Source of the DNA: Parazoarcus communis SWub3 = DSM 12120
GTDB taxonomy: Bacteria > Pseudomonadota > Gammaproteobacteria > Burkholderiales > Rhodocyclaceae
Assembly: GCF_003226565.1 (NCBI RefSeq)
Contig: NZ_QKOE01000001.1
Span: forward strand, 620,001 to 684,000
Direction of reading: 5' to 3'
DNA length: 64,000 nucleotides
Shown here: in pieces, positions 44,577-52,672 of the stretch
Layout of the letters: every line of letters starts with the position of its first letter
Position numbering within the stretch: position 1 is the stretch's first letter
The notes under the pieces: generated by a model
Databases searched by the model: none
The model's input: only the letters and a program-made list of their open reading frames with translations
What the model was told of the DNA's origin: nothing
Position numbers and translations under genes: made by a program

Positions 44577-46370
44577 TTACGACTCGGCGTGCTGACCAAA
44601 GTGCTGAGCATGCAGGCGCGCATAATGTCCGCCGGCGGCAAGCAGCTCCGCATGCCGGCCACGTTCCACGATCCGCCCTTGGTCCATGACCAGGATGAGA
44701 TCGGCACGCTCGATCGTAGTCAACCGGTGCGCAATGACCAGCGTGGTACGACCACGCGTGGCGTGGTCGAGCGCAGCCTGGATGTGGCGCTCCGACTCGG
44801 AATCCAGCGCAGAGGTTGCCTCATCCAGGATGAGGATGGGTGCATCCTTGAGCAGGGCGCGGGCAATTGCCAGGCGCTGGCGCTGTCCACCAGAGAGGTT
44901 CACACCGTTCTCGCCGATCGGCGTGTCCAGCCCCTGGGGCAGGCGCTCGATGAATTCCATCGCGTAGGCCGCCTCAGCGGCCTGTTCGATAGCCTGTCGC
45001 GGCATCCCGGCAAGTTCGCCATAAGCAATGTTTGCCGCCACGGTGTCGTTGAACAGGGTGACCTGCTGGGTCACCAGCGCAATATGCTTGCGCAGATTGC
45101 TCAGGGTGTAATCCTCCACATCGACACCGTCGATAAGGATTTGCCCACCTGCATGGTGATAGAAGCGTGGAATCAGGTTAACCAGTGTCGATTTGCCACT
45201 CCCCGACCGCCCCACCAGCGCCACCATTTTTCCGGGCGGCACCTCGAACTCGACGTTTTCGAGTACATCGCGTTCGCTACCCGGGTAACGGAAGCTCAGA
45301 TCACGTACCAGCAGATGTCCGGCGACGCGGTCGCGCTCGACGGTCCCGGTGTCGCACTCCGGCGTCTCATCGAGCTGGGCAAAGATACTCTCGGCTCCGG
45401 CCACGCCTTTCTGGATGGTGGAACTGACCTCGGACAATTGCCGGATCGGCTTCGGCAGCAGTCCCGCAGCCGTGATGTAGGCAACCAGATCCCCCACCGT
45501 GGCCTCGCCCCGCAGCATCAACACCAGGAACAGCACGACCGCCATGGCGGAATAGGTGACCAGTTGCAGGGTCGGGGTGTAGGTTGCCCCGGTCTTGACC
45601 ATACGGAGCTGCTTACGGGTGCTGTCATCGCTGGCCGCACGGAAGCGGGCAGACTCGTAAGGCGCCCCACCGAAACTGCGAACCACGCGGTAGCCCTGGA
45701 TGAACTCCGACGCCACATGCGTCACGTCTCCCATTGCCAACTGGATTTTCTTCGCCTGCTTGCGGAACTTGCGGTTTGCAGCGCCAACCAGCACACCGAT
45801 GACTGGCAGGATCGCCACCATGACCAATGTGAGTTTCCAGTTCATCCACATCAGGTAGGCGAACAGGAAGACGACTGTCAGCCCCTCACGGATCAACACC
45901 TTGATCGCATCGGTCGCGGCACCGGTCACCATGGTGACGTTGAAGGTGATGCGCGAGATCAGGTGCCCGGAGTTATGGGTGTCGAAATAGCGATTGGGCA
46001 GGGTCAGCAGATTGTCGAACAGGGCAAGCCGCAGGTCATGCACAAGCCCCAGCGAAACCTTGGCGAGAAAATAGTTTCCCAGATAGGAGCCTATACCCTG
46101 CCACAGCGCAATCAGGATGATCAGTACTGGAACCGCCTGAATGACGTCCATCGACCCCAGTACCGGAACAGATGACCACTGCACCAGCGCAGGATCGGTC
46201 AAACCGTCGACGAAGTACTTGAGCACGCCAGCCAGCATCGGCTGTGCCGACGCAAAGATGATGAACCCCACGATACTGATCGCGAAAGGAACGACATACG
46301 GCCTCAGGTACGACAACAGCCGTAAGTAGACCTTGAGGCTGGAAGCCGTCGAAGCGTCGGGTCGCGACAT
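44577..46370 (-). CDS. msbA: Lipid A/LPS flippase ABC transporter MsbA
   Basis: Homodimeric ABC exporter that flips core-lipid A across the inner membrane. The 597-residue half-transporter has six helices in residues 1-310. The ATPase domain follows: Walker A ALVGRSGSGKSTLVNL, Q-loop ALVTQQVTLFNDT, signature LSGGQRQRLAIARALL, Walker B PILILDEATSALD and switch His VIAHRLTT. The length and the NYFLAKVSLGLVHDLRLALF segment fit MsbA. It lies between two acyltransferase paralogues in the envelope glycan block. Confidence 0.93.
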   Translation of the reverse strand: MSRPDASTASSLKVYLRLLSYLRPYVVPFAISIVGFIIFASAQPMLAGVLKYFVDGLTDPALVQWSSVPVLGSMDVIQAVPVLIILIALWQGIGSYLGNYFLAKVSLGLVHDLRLALFDNLLTLPNRYFDTHNSGHLISRITFNVTMVTGAATDAIKVLIREGLTVVFLFAYLMWMNWKLTLVMVAILPVIGVLVGAANRKFRKQAKKIQLAMGDVTHVASEFIQGYRVVRSFGGAPYESARFRAASDDSTRKQLRMVKTGATYTPTLQLVTYSAMAVVLFLVLMLRGEATVGDLVAYITAAGLLPKPIRQLSEVSSTIQKGVAGAESIFAQLDETPECDTGTVERDRVAGHLLVRDLSFRYPGSERDVLENVEFEVPPGKMVALVGRSGSGKSTLVNLIPRFYHHAGGQILIDGVDVEDYTLSNLRKHIALVTQQVTLFNDTVAANIAYGELAGMPRQAIEQAAEAAYAMEFIERLPQGLDTPIGENGVNLSGGQRQRLAIARALLKDAPILILDEATSALDSESERHIQAALDHATRGRTTLVIAHRLTTIERADLILVMDQGRIVERGRHAELLAAGGHYARLHAQHFGQHAES

Positions 46371-46411
46371 ACCGTTACACGAGAAAAAAGTGGGGCGATG
46401 GTAGCACAGCG

Positions 46412-48475
46412 CTAACCCTCGCCGCCGCCGACCACTGCCGGTACGGTGGCGAGCGGCCGCAGCAGCGCCGCGGCAAACGCATCCCGCAATTGCCCTGCGA
46501 CCCAGTACGAACCACCCAGGGACAGGTGGTCGTCATCACGATACAGCAGCACACCATCACGCCGTCCGTAGCAGGCCCGTGCATCGCACATGTAGCCGAC
46601 GGGATCGATGACGCTCACAGCTGGATGACGCTCAAGGACATGATATAGCGCGGGACGATACTGTTCCGCACGCACCTCGATCCGCTCGCGCGACACCTCG
46701 CACTCCGTTCGGGGAATCCGCTTGACGAAACGATTCGGCTCCCAGGCGATACACTCCCGGATGTTGAAATCGAGCTCTGGTACAGAATCGAGAAAAATCA
46801 CCCGTTTGCCTGCAGCCTGCAGCACCGACAATGTACGATCCACCGCCTCGATCAACACCTCGGCCCGGCTCAATGACACCGAGACGCCATCGCGCCCGAC
46901 GGCCACGATATTCCTACCCACGTCGCTTCGTCCCGCCAACTGAACCCCCGTCATTGCGGCCACCCAGCGCCCAGCCAGAATCACCGTATGAATGGAAGAG
47001 GTATCGAGCACGTGCTGAAAGGCAGACATCGCTACTGCACGACATCCCTGCGACTCGCCGCCCTGAAGCAGATCGTAGTCAAATAACAAAGGGCACCCCT
47101 CGGCTGCAAACTGAAGCAGGTTCAGGTTCATAGAAGCCAATTCGCGGGACAACCCCCAGTAATAGTGATTTGCGTGGCTGTCACCAATCAGAGCGACATC
47201 CGGCACGCGCGTCACATCGGCGACCAGGCAGCGCCCCACGAGGTGCTCCGGCACGCCGTCACCGCACGCCTCGCTGCCGCTGAGGTGCGAAGGCCAGGCC
47301 ATTGCCCCTGCCTCCTCCTTGGCTTGCGCATCCTTCAACCTGAACGGCATCCCTTCACGATTGAAGGTGCTCCAACCCTGCCCACCCACCACGACACAGA
47401 TCAGCACGAGCGCAGCCACCGTCCGCCAACCCGGCAAATGGCGCACCGGTGCTTCGATGAGTCGATAGGTCAGCCAGGCCAGCACGATCGCCAAACCGAC
47501 CGCAGCCAGCAGCAATTGCCCGTCAAGTTCGCCGCCTTTGACAATGCGCAGGAAAGCCAACAAGGGCCAGTGCCATAGATACAGCGGGAAGCTGATCAGA
47601 CCAAGCCACACCATGACGCGATTCGACAGCAACCGACGCCCGATCCAGGAGCCCGGCGCACAGGCAATCAGCAACACCGCGCCCAACACTGGCAGCAAGG
47701 CCCAGGCGCCCGGAAAATCGCGGGTTTTGTTGACCAGCACCAGCGCCAGCACGATCAGCACCAAGCCCAGGCCAACAAGCGTCTCCTGCAACAGGCCAGG
47801 CCTGACAAACGACTGCCCGCCGCGACTGCGCAGCGCCAGTGCCAGCATGGCGCCTGCCAGCAACTCCCAGGCTCGCGAGAAAGGCAGAAAATAGCTTGCC
47901 GAGGGGAACACCGGGCTCAGCCAGACCGAAATCCCGAACGACACCAACGCCAGCCCCGCAGTCGCCCACCACAGGCCAGACCCAAAACGCCACAGCAACA
48001 GCACCACGGCCGGCCAGACGATGTAGAACTGCTCCTCAACCCCAAGAGACCAAAGATGCAGCAGAGGCTTGAGCTCTGCCGCAGTATCGAAGTAGCCGGA
48101 CTCCATCCAGTAGGCCACATTGGCCACAAAACCCAGACCTGCCGCGGCATGCTTGCCCAGTTGGGCATATTCGTCAGGCAGCAGCACTGCCCAGCCCAGC
48201 AGCAAGGACGTCAGCACCACCAACACAAGCGCGGGGAAGACCCGTCGCACCCGGCGGGCATAGAAATCCGCAAAACTGAACGTCCCGCCGTCGAGCGCCT
48301 TGAAGATGATCGACGAGATCAGGTAACCGGAAATGACGAAAAAGACGTCTACCCCGACAAAGCCCCCAGGCAAAGCCTGCGGAAACGCGTGAAAGATGAC
48401 GACCGCCAGCACGGCAATCGCACGCAGGCCATCAATATCGGGACGGTAGGTTAAAACAGGGGACACTAAGAACAT
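46412..48475 (-). CDS. OafA/YrhL-type acyltransferase with SGNH domain, copy 2
   Basis: A 687-residue paralogue of the protein at 42520-44559: an Acyl_transf_3 membrane domain (YRPDIDGLRAIAVLAVVIFH) and a periplasmic SGNH domain (ALIGDSHANHYYWGLS and YRDDDHLSLGGSYW). Long stretches such as LHLWSLGVEEQFYIVWPA and ISFPLYLWHWPLLAFLRI are nearly the same in both, while the SGNH halves differ more. The catalytic residues are present. Likely acetylates a different position or glycan. It is the most upstream gene of the minus-strand block; about 200 bases without a gene lie before it. Confidence 0.9.
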   Translation of the reverse strand: MFLVSPVLTYRPDIDGLRAIAVLAVVIFHAFPQALPGGFVGVDVFFVISGYLISSIIFKALDGGTFSFADFYARRVRRVFPALVLVVLTSLLLGWAVLLPDEYAQLGKHAAAGLGFVANVAYWMESGYFDTAAELKPLLHLWSLGVEEQFYIVWPAVVLLLWRFGSGLWWATAGLALVSFGISVWLSPVFPSASYFLPFSRAWELLAGAMLALALRSRGGQSFVRPGLLQETLVGLGLVLIVLALVLVNKTRDFPGAWALLPVLGAVLLIACAPGSWIGRRLLSNRVMVWLGLISFPLYLWHWPLLAFLRIVKGGELDGQLLLAAVGLAIVLAWLTYRLIEAPVRHLPGWRTVAALVLICVVVGGQGWSTFNREGMPFRLKDAQAKEEAGAMAWPSHLSGSEACGDGVPEHLVGRCLVADVTRVPDVALIGDSHANHYYWGLSRELASMNLNLLQFAAEGCPLLFDYDLLQGGESQGCRAVAMSAFQHVLDTSSIHTVILAGRWVAAMTGVQLAGRSDVGRNIVAVGRDGVSVSLSRAEVLIEAVDRTLSVLQAAGKRVIFLDSVPELDFNIRECIAWEPNRFVKRIPRTECEVSRERIEVRAEQYRPALYHVLERHPAVSVIDPVGYMCDARACYGRRDGVLLYRDDDHLSLGGSYWVAGQLRDAFAAALLRPLATVPAVVGGGEG

Positions 48476-48631
48476 GGGTTTGGGTCGTTATCGGAACAGC
48501 ATCATTGCGCGCCGATCGGCACACAAGACGAGCGCTGCACCATAGCCGGACAAATGACTGTTATCACGCAGTGCCCGTGATGAACTTGCTGGGGATAGAT
48601 CCAGGCCCTTCCGAGGAGGTAGTGGGGACCT

Positions 48632-48650
48632 ATGGGGTCAGAGTCGATTG
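48632..48650 (+). repeat. REP-like repeat, copy 1 (partial)
   Basis: ATGGGGTCAGAGTCGATTG matches 18 of the first 19 bases of the repeat at 49271-49292. It is a single, unpaired copy in the gap beyond yoeB. Confidence 0.55.
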
Positions 48651-48658
48651 GCCGCAAG

Positions 48659-48679
48659 GATCAAAGATCAAAGATCAAT
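48659..48679. repeat. Three tandem 7-bp units at the yoeB end
   Basis: GATCAAA, GATCAAA and GATCAAT stand in tandem. The last unit covers the yoeB stop codon. Probably replication slippage. Confidence 0.6.
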
Positions 48680-48953
48680 AGTGGTACCTACCTTGCAAGA
48701 ACTCGATCCGGTCCGCTTTTACCAGATAAACGCAGCGATGCTCTTGGGTAATGCGCCTTGACCAGACGTCTGAACCCAGATATTTAAGGGACTCAGGACT
48801 GCCAATGCCTTTAAAAGGGTCTCGAAGAATCGCCTTGACCAACTCAAGCAAACGCTTGGCGGTACGTCGGTCAGTCTCTACCCAGTAACTCAAATCCTCC
48901 AGAAACTCCGGCTGAAACACCGCGACCCGGCTCGCCTCAATCCTGGAGGTCAT
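48675..48953 (-). CDS. yoeB: YoeB-type mRNA interferase toxin
   Basis: A 92-residue RelE-superfamily toxin that cuts mRNA on the ribosome. It keeps the YoeB catalytic set: Glu in GIGSPESLKYLG, Arg in DVWSRRITQEHRCVY and the terminal RYHY with the His. The start ATG at 48953 follows GGAGG. It overlaps the antitoxin gene by 17 bases. It appears intact. Confidence 0.92.
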   Translation of the reverse strand: MTSRIEASRVAVFQPEFLEDLSYWVETDRRTAKRLLELVKAILRDPFKGIGSPESLKYLGSDVWSRRITQEHRCVYLVKADRIEFLQGRYHY

Positions 48954-49218
48954 ATCGTGCTTCAAGCATCTCGATAGCGGTCGGCGCAAGTTCGCCGGCT
49001 CGCGCCCGCGCCAAGGCGGCCAGCAGACGCTCGGCATTGTGCGGAGAACGCAGCAGGTGAGCAGTTTCCATCAGACTTTGGAGCTCGTCTGCAGCGATCA
49101 TCGCGACCGCTCCGCCCGATCGGCGACGAACTACGACCACTTCGCGATCATCAACCGCGCGATCCATCAACGTCTTAAGTTGCTCACGTGCCTGGCTATA
49201 TGTCGTTTCGATGGTCAT
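48937..49218 (-). CDS. yefM: YefM/Phd-type antitoxin
   Basis: A 93-residue antitoxin that binds YoeB and represses the pair. It has the Phd/YefM fold (TYSQAREQLKTLMDRAVDDREVVVVRRRSGGAVAMIAADE) in its N-terminal half, here quoted in two parts: TYSQAREQLKTLMDRAV and VAMIAADELQSLMET. The C-terminal part neutralises the toxin. The next element downstream is yoeB, in the usual antitoxin-first order. Confidence 0.92.
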   Translation of the reverse strand: MTIETTYSQAREQLKTLMDRAVDDREVVVVRRRSGGAVAMIAADELQSLMETAHLLRSPHNAERLLAALARARAGELAPTAIEMLEARYDLQD

Positions 49219-49270
49219 GACAGCACCCCTTCATTGGACAGGAAAATTGTACAACACAATGCCGTCCATA

Positions 49271-49292
49271 ATGGGGTCAGACTCGATTGATC
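49271..49292 (+). repeat. REP-like terminal repeat, left copy
   Basis: A 22-base unit starting ATGGGGTCAGACTCGATT. Its inverted copy at 50061-50082 has one mismatch. Together they flank the transposase pseudogene. Confidence 0.75.
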
Positions 49293-49297
49293 AAGCA

Positions 49298-49997
49298 TCA
49301 TCGAGCCACTGATGATTTTCTGTCGCCACCCCGAGTGGACGGCGCGACTCGACGACCCAACTGCCCCTCGATCTCAGCCTTGAAACGATCGCACCCAAGC
49401 ACCCAGGCCCTGTTGGTCGCCTCTCGGATCTCATCAGCAGTGGTGACATCCAACACCGCTCTTAAACAGGCTCTATAAGCAGCCCTCCGATCATCCGCAA
49501 CACCGGCCAAACCAAGGTAAGCCAAGTGAGGCGTAACCAGTTCATCCTGCTTGCCCAGTGCATTGCACTTGTAACTGCTCCATGGATAGGCCGAAGCTTG
49601 ATCAACCATCCCAGCTCGAACCGGATTAAGTTCGATGTAGTGCATGCAACTGAACAGGTAGTGCTCGGAGTCGATCAGCGTCACCCTGTAGCGCCCTTCC
49701 CACAGCGTGCCGCTGTGCCCGTAGCGGTGATTGAAGTACCGAACGTACTTTCTGCCAACCGACTGCATCACCTTGCCGATACCCATACCATCGTGAGACG
49801 TCATTAACAGATGCACGTGGTTGGTCATCAAGACATACGCATGAATATCACAGCAATGCCGCGCAGCAGCCTCACCCAAGACATTCCAGAAAGAAAGGGT
49901 AGTCCTCATCCGCGCCGAATATCGCTTGCCGGTTGTTTCCTCGCTGGATGACATGCTGCGGCTGACCTGGGATCACGTATCGGGGGAGGCGCGCCAT
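49298..49997 (-). pseudogene. REP-associated tyrosine transposase (RAYT), frameshifted
   Basis: The gene begins at an ATG at 49997 and encodes the typical RAYT start MARLPRYVIPGQPQHVIQRG, then GNNRQAIFGADEDYPFFLECL, here split. It hits a TGA at codon 42. The rest, GEAAARHCCDIHAYVLMTN, then HVHLLMTSHDG and later the Tyr-containing region, is in another frame down to 49298. One extra base in the C-run at 49875-49877 (G-run on the coding strand) would explain the break. The HUH motif (NHVHLL) is intact. RAYTs move or maintain REP sequences. The copy is probably inactive unless the run slips or the extra base is a sequencing error. Confidence 0.85.
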
Positions 49998-50060
49998 CAA
50001 AAATCTTCAATGTCATAAACACTGGGTTTTATCCCACCAATCCGCTCCTGCTAACCGCAG

Positions 50061-50082
50061 GATCAATCGAGTCTGACCTCAT
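50061..50082 (-). repeat. REP-like terminal repeat, right copy
   Basis: Inverted copy of 49271-49292, 21 of 22 bases the same, lying 64 bases upstream of the RAYT start. The pair bounds an 812-base unit. Confidence 0.75.
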
Positions 50083-50157
50083 CGACCCGCACTGCATTTA
50101 CACAAATTAAAAGACTGTACAAGCTTGGCAAAACCTGCTCAGCGAGTGCACAACAAA

Positions 50158-50177
50158 ACGGGCGCCGAAGCGCCCGT
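50158..50177 (-). terminator. Intrinsic terminator of the porin gene
   Basis: On the minus strand an ACGGGCGC / GCGCCCGT stem with a TTCG loop is followed by TTTTGTTG. It lies 30 bases after the porin stop codon. Confidence 0.85.
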
Positions 50178-50206
50178 TTCTCGTTCAAACCTGCCTGAAA
50201 GACAGA

Positions 50207-51304
50207 TTAGAAGGTGTGGCGAACGCCCACTGCCAGGCCACGCTGATAGCCTTGACCATTGCCGGAGGTCGCATCGCCCACAGACACGGCGAACATTCCA
50301 GTAAGGCCTTCCTGACGGGAGTTCTGGTTCTGGTGTGCATAGGCAGCGTAGAGGCTGGTGCGCTTCGACAGCGCATGCTCGTAACCAACTGCCCACTGAC
50401 CAACGCGAGCATCGCCCGTGCCGTTGTCAAAGTCGGTGGTGCGGTGGTTGTACGAAGCCAGCACCTTGCCACTTGCACCAACCGGAACGGTTGCGCCGAG
50501 CAGCCACTGGGTCATCTCGATGTCTGCGCCAGCAGTCGTTTCAATCGTACGCTTGCCGTAGATCGCGCCGAGCTTGACCACGCCCAGATCATACGAACCA
50601 TAGAGATCCCAAACCTTCAGGGCATCCAGACCAGAGTTCTGCACGTTCTCACGACCCTGGTGGATGTTCAGACCCACGAACAGGGGACCGTTCTTGTAGG
50701 ACGGAGCCAAGGCCCAGACGCGGACGTCGCCAAAATCGCCGTTGCCGAGCACGGTGGCAGCAGCCTTGTTGTCACGGCTTTCGTTACCGGTATGCGAGTT
50801 GGTAAAGGCTGCGACGACCGAGAAACCGCCGAAGGTCGGGGACACGTAAGCGGCCAAGTTGTCCAGACGGGCGTCCTGAGCCAGCACGTTGCCAGCCGAA
50901 CCCACGTTACCCTTGGCGAAAGGATCGATGGCAGCGGTCCAGAGGTGCTGCGGGGTGTACTGACGACCCAGCGCAACGGTACCGAAGTTGCCGGACAAGG
51001 CAACGTAGGACTGACGATGGAAGCCACCGCCCACGAAGCCAGCGGTGTCACCGTTCAGACCGGTTTCGTACACGAAAGAAGCCTTCAGGCCATTGCCCAG
51101 ATCTTCGGTACCGCGGAAACCCAGGCGGTTGCCAGCAGTGATACCGGAATCAACAGCGCTACGCGAACCGACGCCGCTGGTCACGTTGTCGCCCTGCCAC
51201 TTGTAACCCATGTCAATCAGACCATAGATGGTCACGTTCGACTGAGCGAAGACCGGTGCCGACATCAGGCCAGCAACAGCCAGCGCGATCAGTTTCTTTT
51301 GCAT
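50207..51304 (-). CDS. Gram-negative (betaproteobacterial) trimeric porin
   Basis: A 365-residue general porin. It has a signal peptide (KKLIALAVAGLMSAPVFA) and the mature start QSNVTIYGLIDMGYKWQ. Barrel strands follow, such as ATVPVGASGKVLASYNHR, and it ends in GVRHTF with the terminal Phe needed for outer-membrane assembly. It allows diffusion of small solutes. A strong ribosome site (GAGGAG) precedes the ATG and a clean terminator follows. The upstream gap shared with hoxM contains two inverted repeats that may control it. Confidence 0.95.
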   Translation of the reverse strand: MQKKLIALAVAGLMSAPVFAQSNVTIYGLIDMGYKWQGDNVTSGVGSRSAVDSGITAGNRLGFRGTEDLGNGLKASFVYETGLNGDTAGFVGGGFHRQSYVALSGNFGTVALGRQYTPQHLWTAAIDPFAKGNVGSAGNVLAQDARLDNLAAYVSPTFGGFSVVAAFTNSHTGNESRDNKAAATVLGNGDFGDVRVWALAPSYKNGPLFVGLNIHQGRENVQNSGLDALKVWDLYGSYDLGVVKLGAIYGKRTIETTAGADIEMTQWLLGATVPVGASGKVLASYNHRTTDFDNGTGDARVGQWAVGYEHALSKRTSLYAAYAHQNQNSRQEGLTGMFAVSVGDATSGNGQGYQRGLAVGVRHTF

Positions 51305-51413
51305 GTGTTTCTCCTCTAGTTGAAGTTGAGACCCCTGTTTTGCAGGGACCCGACTTACCTCTCATGCGAGAAGTTGAAGCGATTCTGATCATCCGGCCAT
51401 GACTCACGCAAGC

Positions 51414-51441
51414 GCCGAAACAAAAAACCAACGGTTTCGGC
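51414..51441. repeat. Inverted repeat GCCGAAAC / GTTTCGGC
   Basis: Two 8-base arms at 51414-51421 and 51434-51441 with a 12-base A-rich loop. It lies directly beside the 22-bp palindrome. It could be part of the porin control region. Confidence 0.5.
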
Positions 51442-51446
51442 CGAAT

Positions 51447-51468
51447 CTTGTTGCACCGGTGCAACAAG
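51447..51468. promoter_or_regulatory. 22-bp perfect palindrome, candidate operator or enhancer site
   Basis: The two 11-base half-sites CTTGTTGCACC and GGTGCAACAAG are exact reverse complements with no spacer. The centre is 143 bases before the porin start codon and about 190 bases upstream of the sigma-54 -24 element of hoxM. Either a porin regulator or an enhancer-binding protein such as HoxA could bind here. Confidence 0.55.
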
Positions 51469-51644
51469 CGCGATTGTCATTAAACCGACATCTCACAGGA
51501 GAGGAGGTGACAGCAGCGCTACTTGCAGCATGCATCCAAAGTGGAAAGCAGATAACCACTTGTCGCTGGATAGTTACTTTGCACATGCGCTGGAAAGCGC
51601 GCTTTCAGCGTGGATCCTCCGATCCGTTTCAGCAAAGACCCACG

Positions 51645-51661
51645 CTGGCACGCTCTGTGCA
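51645..51661 (+). promoter_or_regulatory. Sigma-54 (-24/-12) promoter of the hox/hyp operon
   Basis: CTGGCACGCTCTGTGCA matches the consensus YTGGCACG-N4-TTGCW except for one base (G for T). The invariant GG (51647-51648) and GC (51659-51660) are exactly 10 bases apart. Transcription should start near 51672, giving a leader of about 38 bases before hoxM. Sigma-54 control by HoxA is established for hydrogenase genes of Cupriavidus. Confidence 0.8.
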
Positions 51662-51709
51662 CAGATGAGCCATTCGTTACATGCGGCTCAGCCCGGAGGA
51701 TGATCCCCG

Positions 51710-52357
51710 ATGGAAACCCTGCACACTCCACCCCGATATGCCGCGCTGGTACTGGGCATCGGCAACCTGCTGTGGGCGGACGAGGGCTTTGGCGTGCGCT
51801 GTGCGGAAGCCTTTGCTGCCAGATGGCAATTGCCGGAATCGGTGCGCGTCATGGACGGCGGCACCCAGGGCCTGTACCTGCTGCCTTATGTCAGCGCCGC
51901 CGACCGCCTGATCGTGTTCGATGCGGTGGACTACGGCTTGCCGCCGGGCACCTTGCGCCTGGTCGAGGATGACGAGGTGCCGCGCTTCATGGGCGCCAAG
52001 AAGATGAGCCTGCACCAGACCGGTTTCCAGGAAGTGATTGCCTCGGCCGCACTGCTGGACCGCTGTCCGTGTTCGATGTTGCTGATTGGCGTGCAGCCGG
52101 AGGAGCTGGAAGACTTTGGTGGCAGCCTGCGCCCGGCCGTACGCGACCGGGTTGCCGAAGCCGTGGAGCTGGCCGCTGACCGGCTGCGACAGTGGGGGCT
52201 GGACGTGCGCCCACGATGCATGGCGCAGGCGACGCCCGACGACGCCAGTGCGCTGAGCGATGCGGCGCTTCAACTCGACGCCTACGAAGGCGGCCGGCCA
52301 TCAGCCGAGCTGGCCTGCCGCATTGGCGACGCCCGTTTTCTGCCCGAGGCGGGTTGA
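51710..52357 (+). CDS. hoxM: [NiFe]-hydrogenase maturation protease
   Basis: Cuts the C-terminal peptide from the hydrogenase large subunit after nickel insertion. The 215-residue protein is of the HyaD/HybD/HycI family; the nickel-sensing residues are Glu25 in LWADEGFGVR, Asp71 in IVFDAVDYG and His102 in SLHQTGFQEV. It has a C-terminal extension of about 40 residues relative to HyaD. The ATG follows CGGAGG. It is the first gene of a long operon; hoxKGZ, which precede hoxM in Cupriavidus, are not upstream here. Confidence 0.93.
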   Translation: METLHTPPRYAALVLGIGNLLWADEGFGVRCAEAFAARWQLPESVRVMDGGTQGLYLLPYVSAADRLIVFDAVDYGLPPGTLRLVEDDEVPRFMGAKKMSLHQTGFQEVIASAALLDRCPCSMLLIGVQPEELEDFGGSLRPAVRDRVAEAVELAADRLRQWGLDVRPRCMAQATPDDASALSDAALQLDAYEGGRPSAELACRIGDARFLPEAG

Positions 52358-52360
52358 ACC

Positions 52361-52672
52361 ATGTGCATCGGCATTCCCCTGCAAGTGGTACGCAACGAAG
52401 GCAGCCATGCAATCTGCCGCAGCGCCGATGGCGAAGAGGTCCGCATCGACACGCTGCTGACCGGCCCGCAGCCCGAAGGCTGCTGGCTGATGACTTTTCT
52501 GGGCGCGGCACGCGCGGTCATCAGCGCCGAGGAGGCACGCCAGTCGCAGGCCGCGCTCACCGCACTCGAAACCCTGATGGCCGGCGGCATGCCCGACCTG
52601 GACGCGGCCTTTGCCGACCTGCTTGATCGCCCGCCCCAACTCCCTGACTTTCTGCGCGAGACCAAGACATGA
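52361..52672 (+). CDS. hoxL: HypC-family hydrogenase chaperone HoxL
   Basis: A 103-residue member of the HypC/HoxL family, starting MCIGIPLQVV with the N-terminal Cys that binds the Fe(CN)2CO unit. It then has a beta-barrel and a C-terminal acidic helix. HoxL is the copy dedicated to the membrane-bound hydrogenase; a second HypC is encoded at 59658. Starts 3 bases after hoxM and overlaps hoxO by four bases. Confidence 0.92.
   Translation: MCIGIPLQVVRNEGSHAICRSADGEEVRIDTLLTGPQPEGCWLMTFLGAARAVISAEEARQSQAALTALETLMAGGMPDLDAAFADLLDRPPQLPDFLRETKT

Larger units (their letters stand above)
51305..51709. other. Intergenic region between porin and hoxM
   Basis: A 405-base gap between divergent genes with no coding frame I can support. 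It holds the porin ribosome site and promoter side (51305-51420), an inverted repeat at 51414-51441, a 22-bp palindrome at 51447-51468, the sigma-54 promoter at 51645-51661 and the hoxM leader. Confidence 0.7.
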
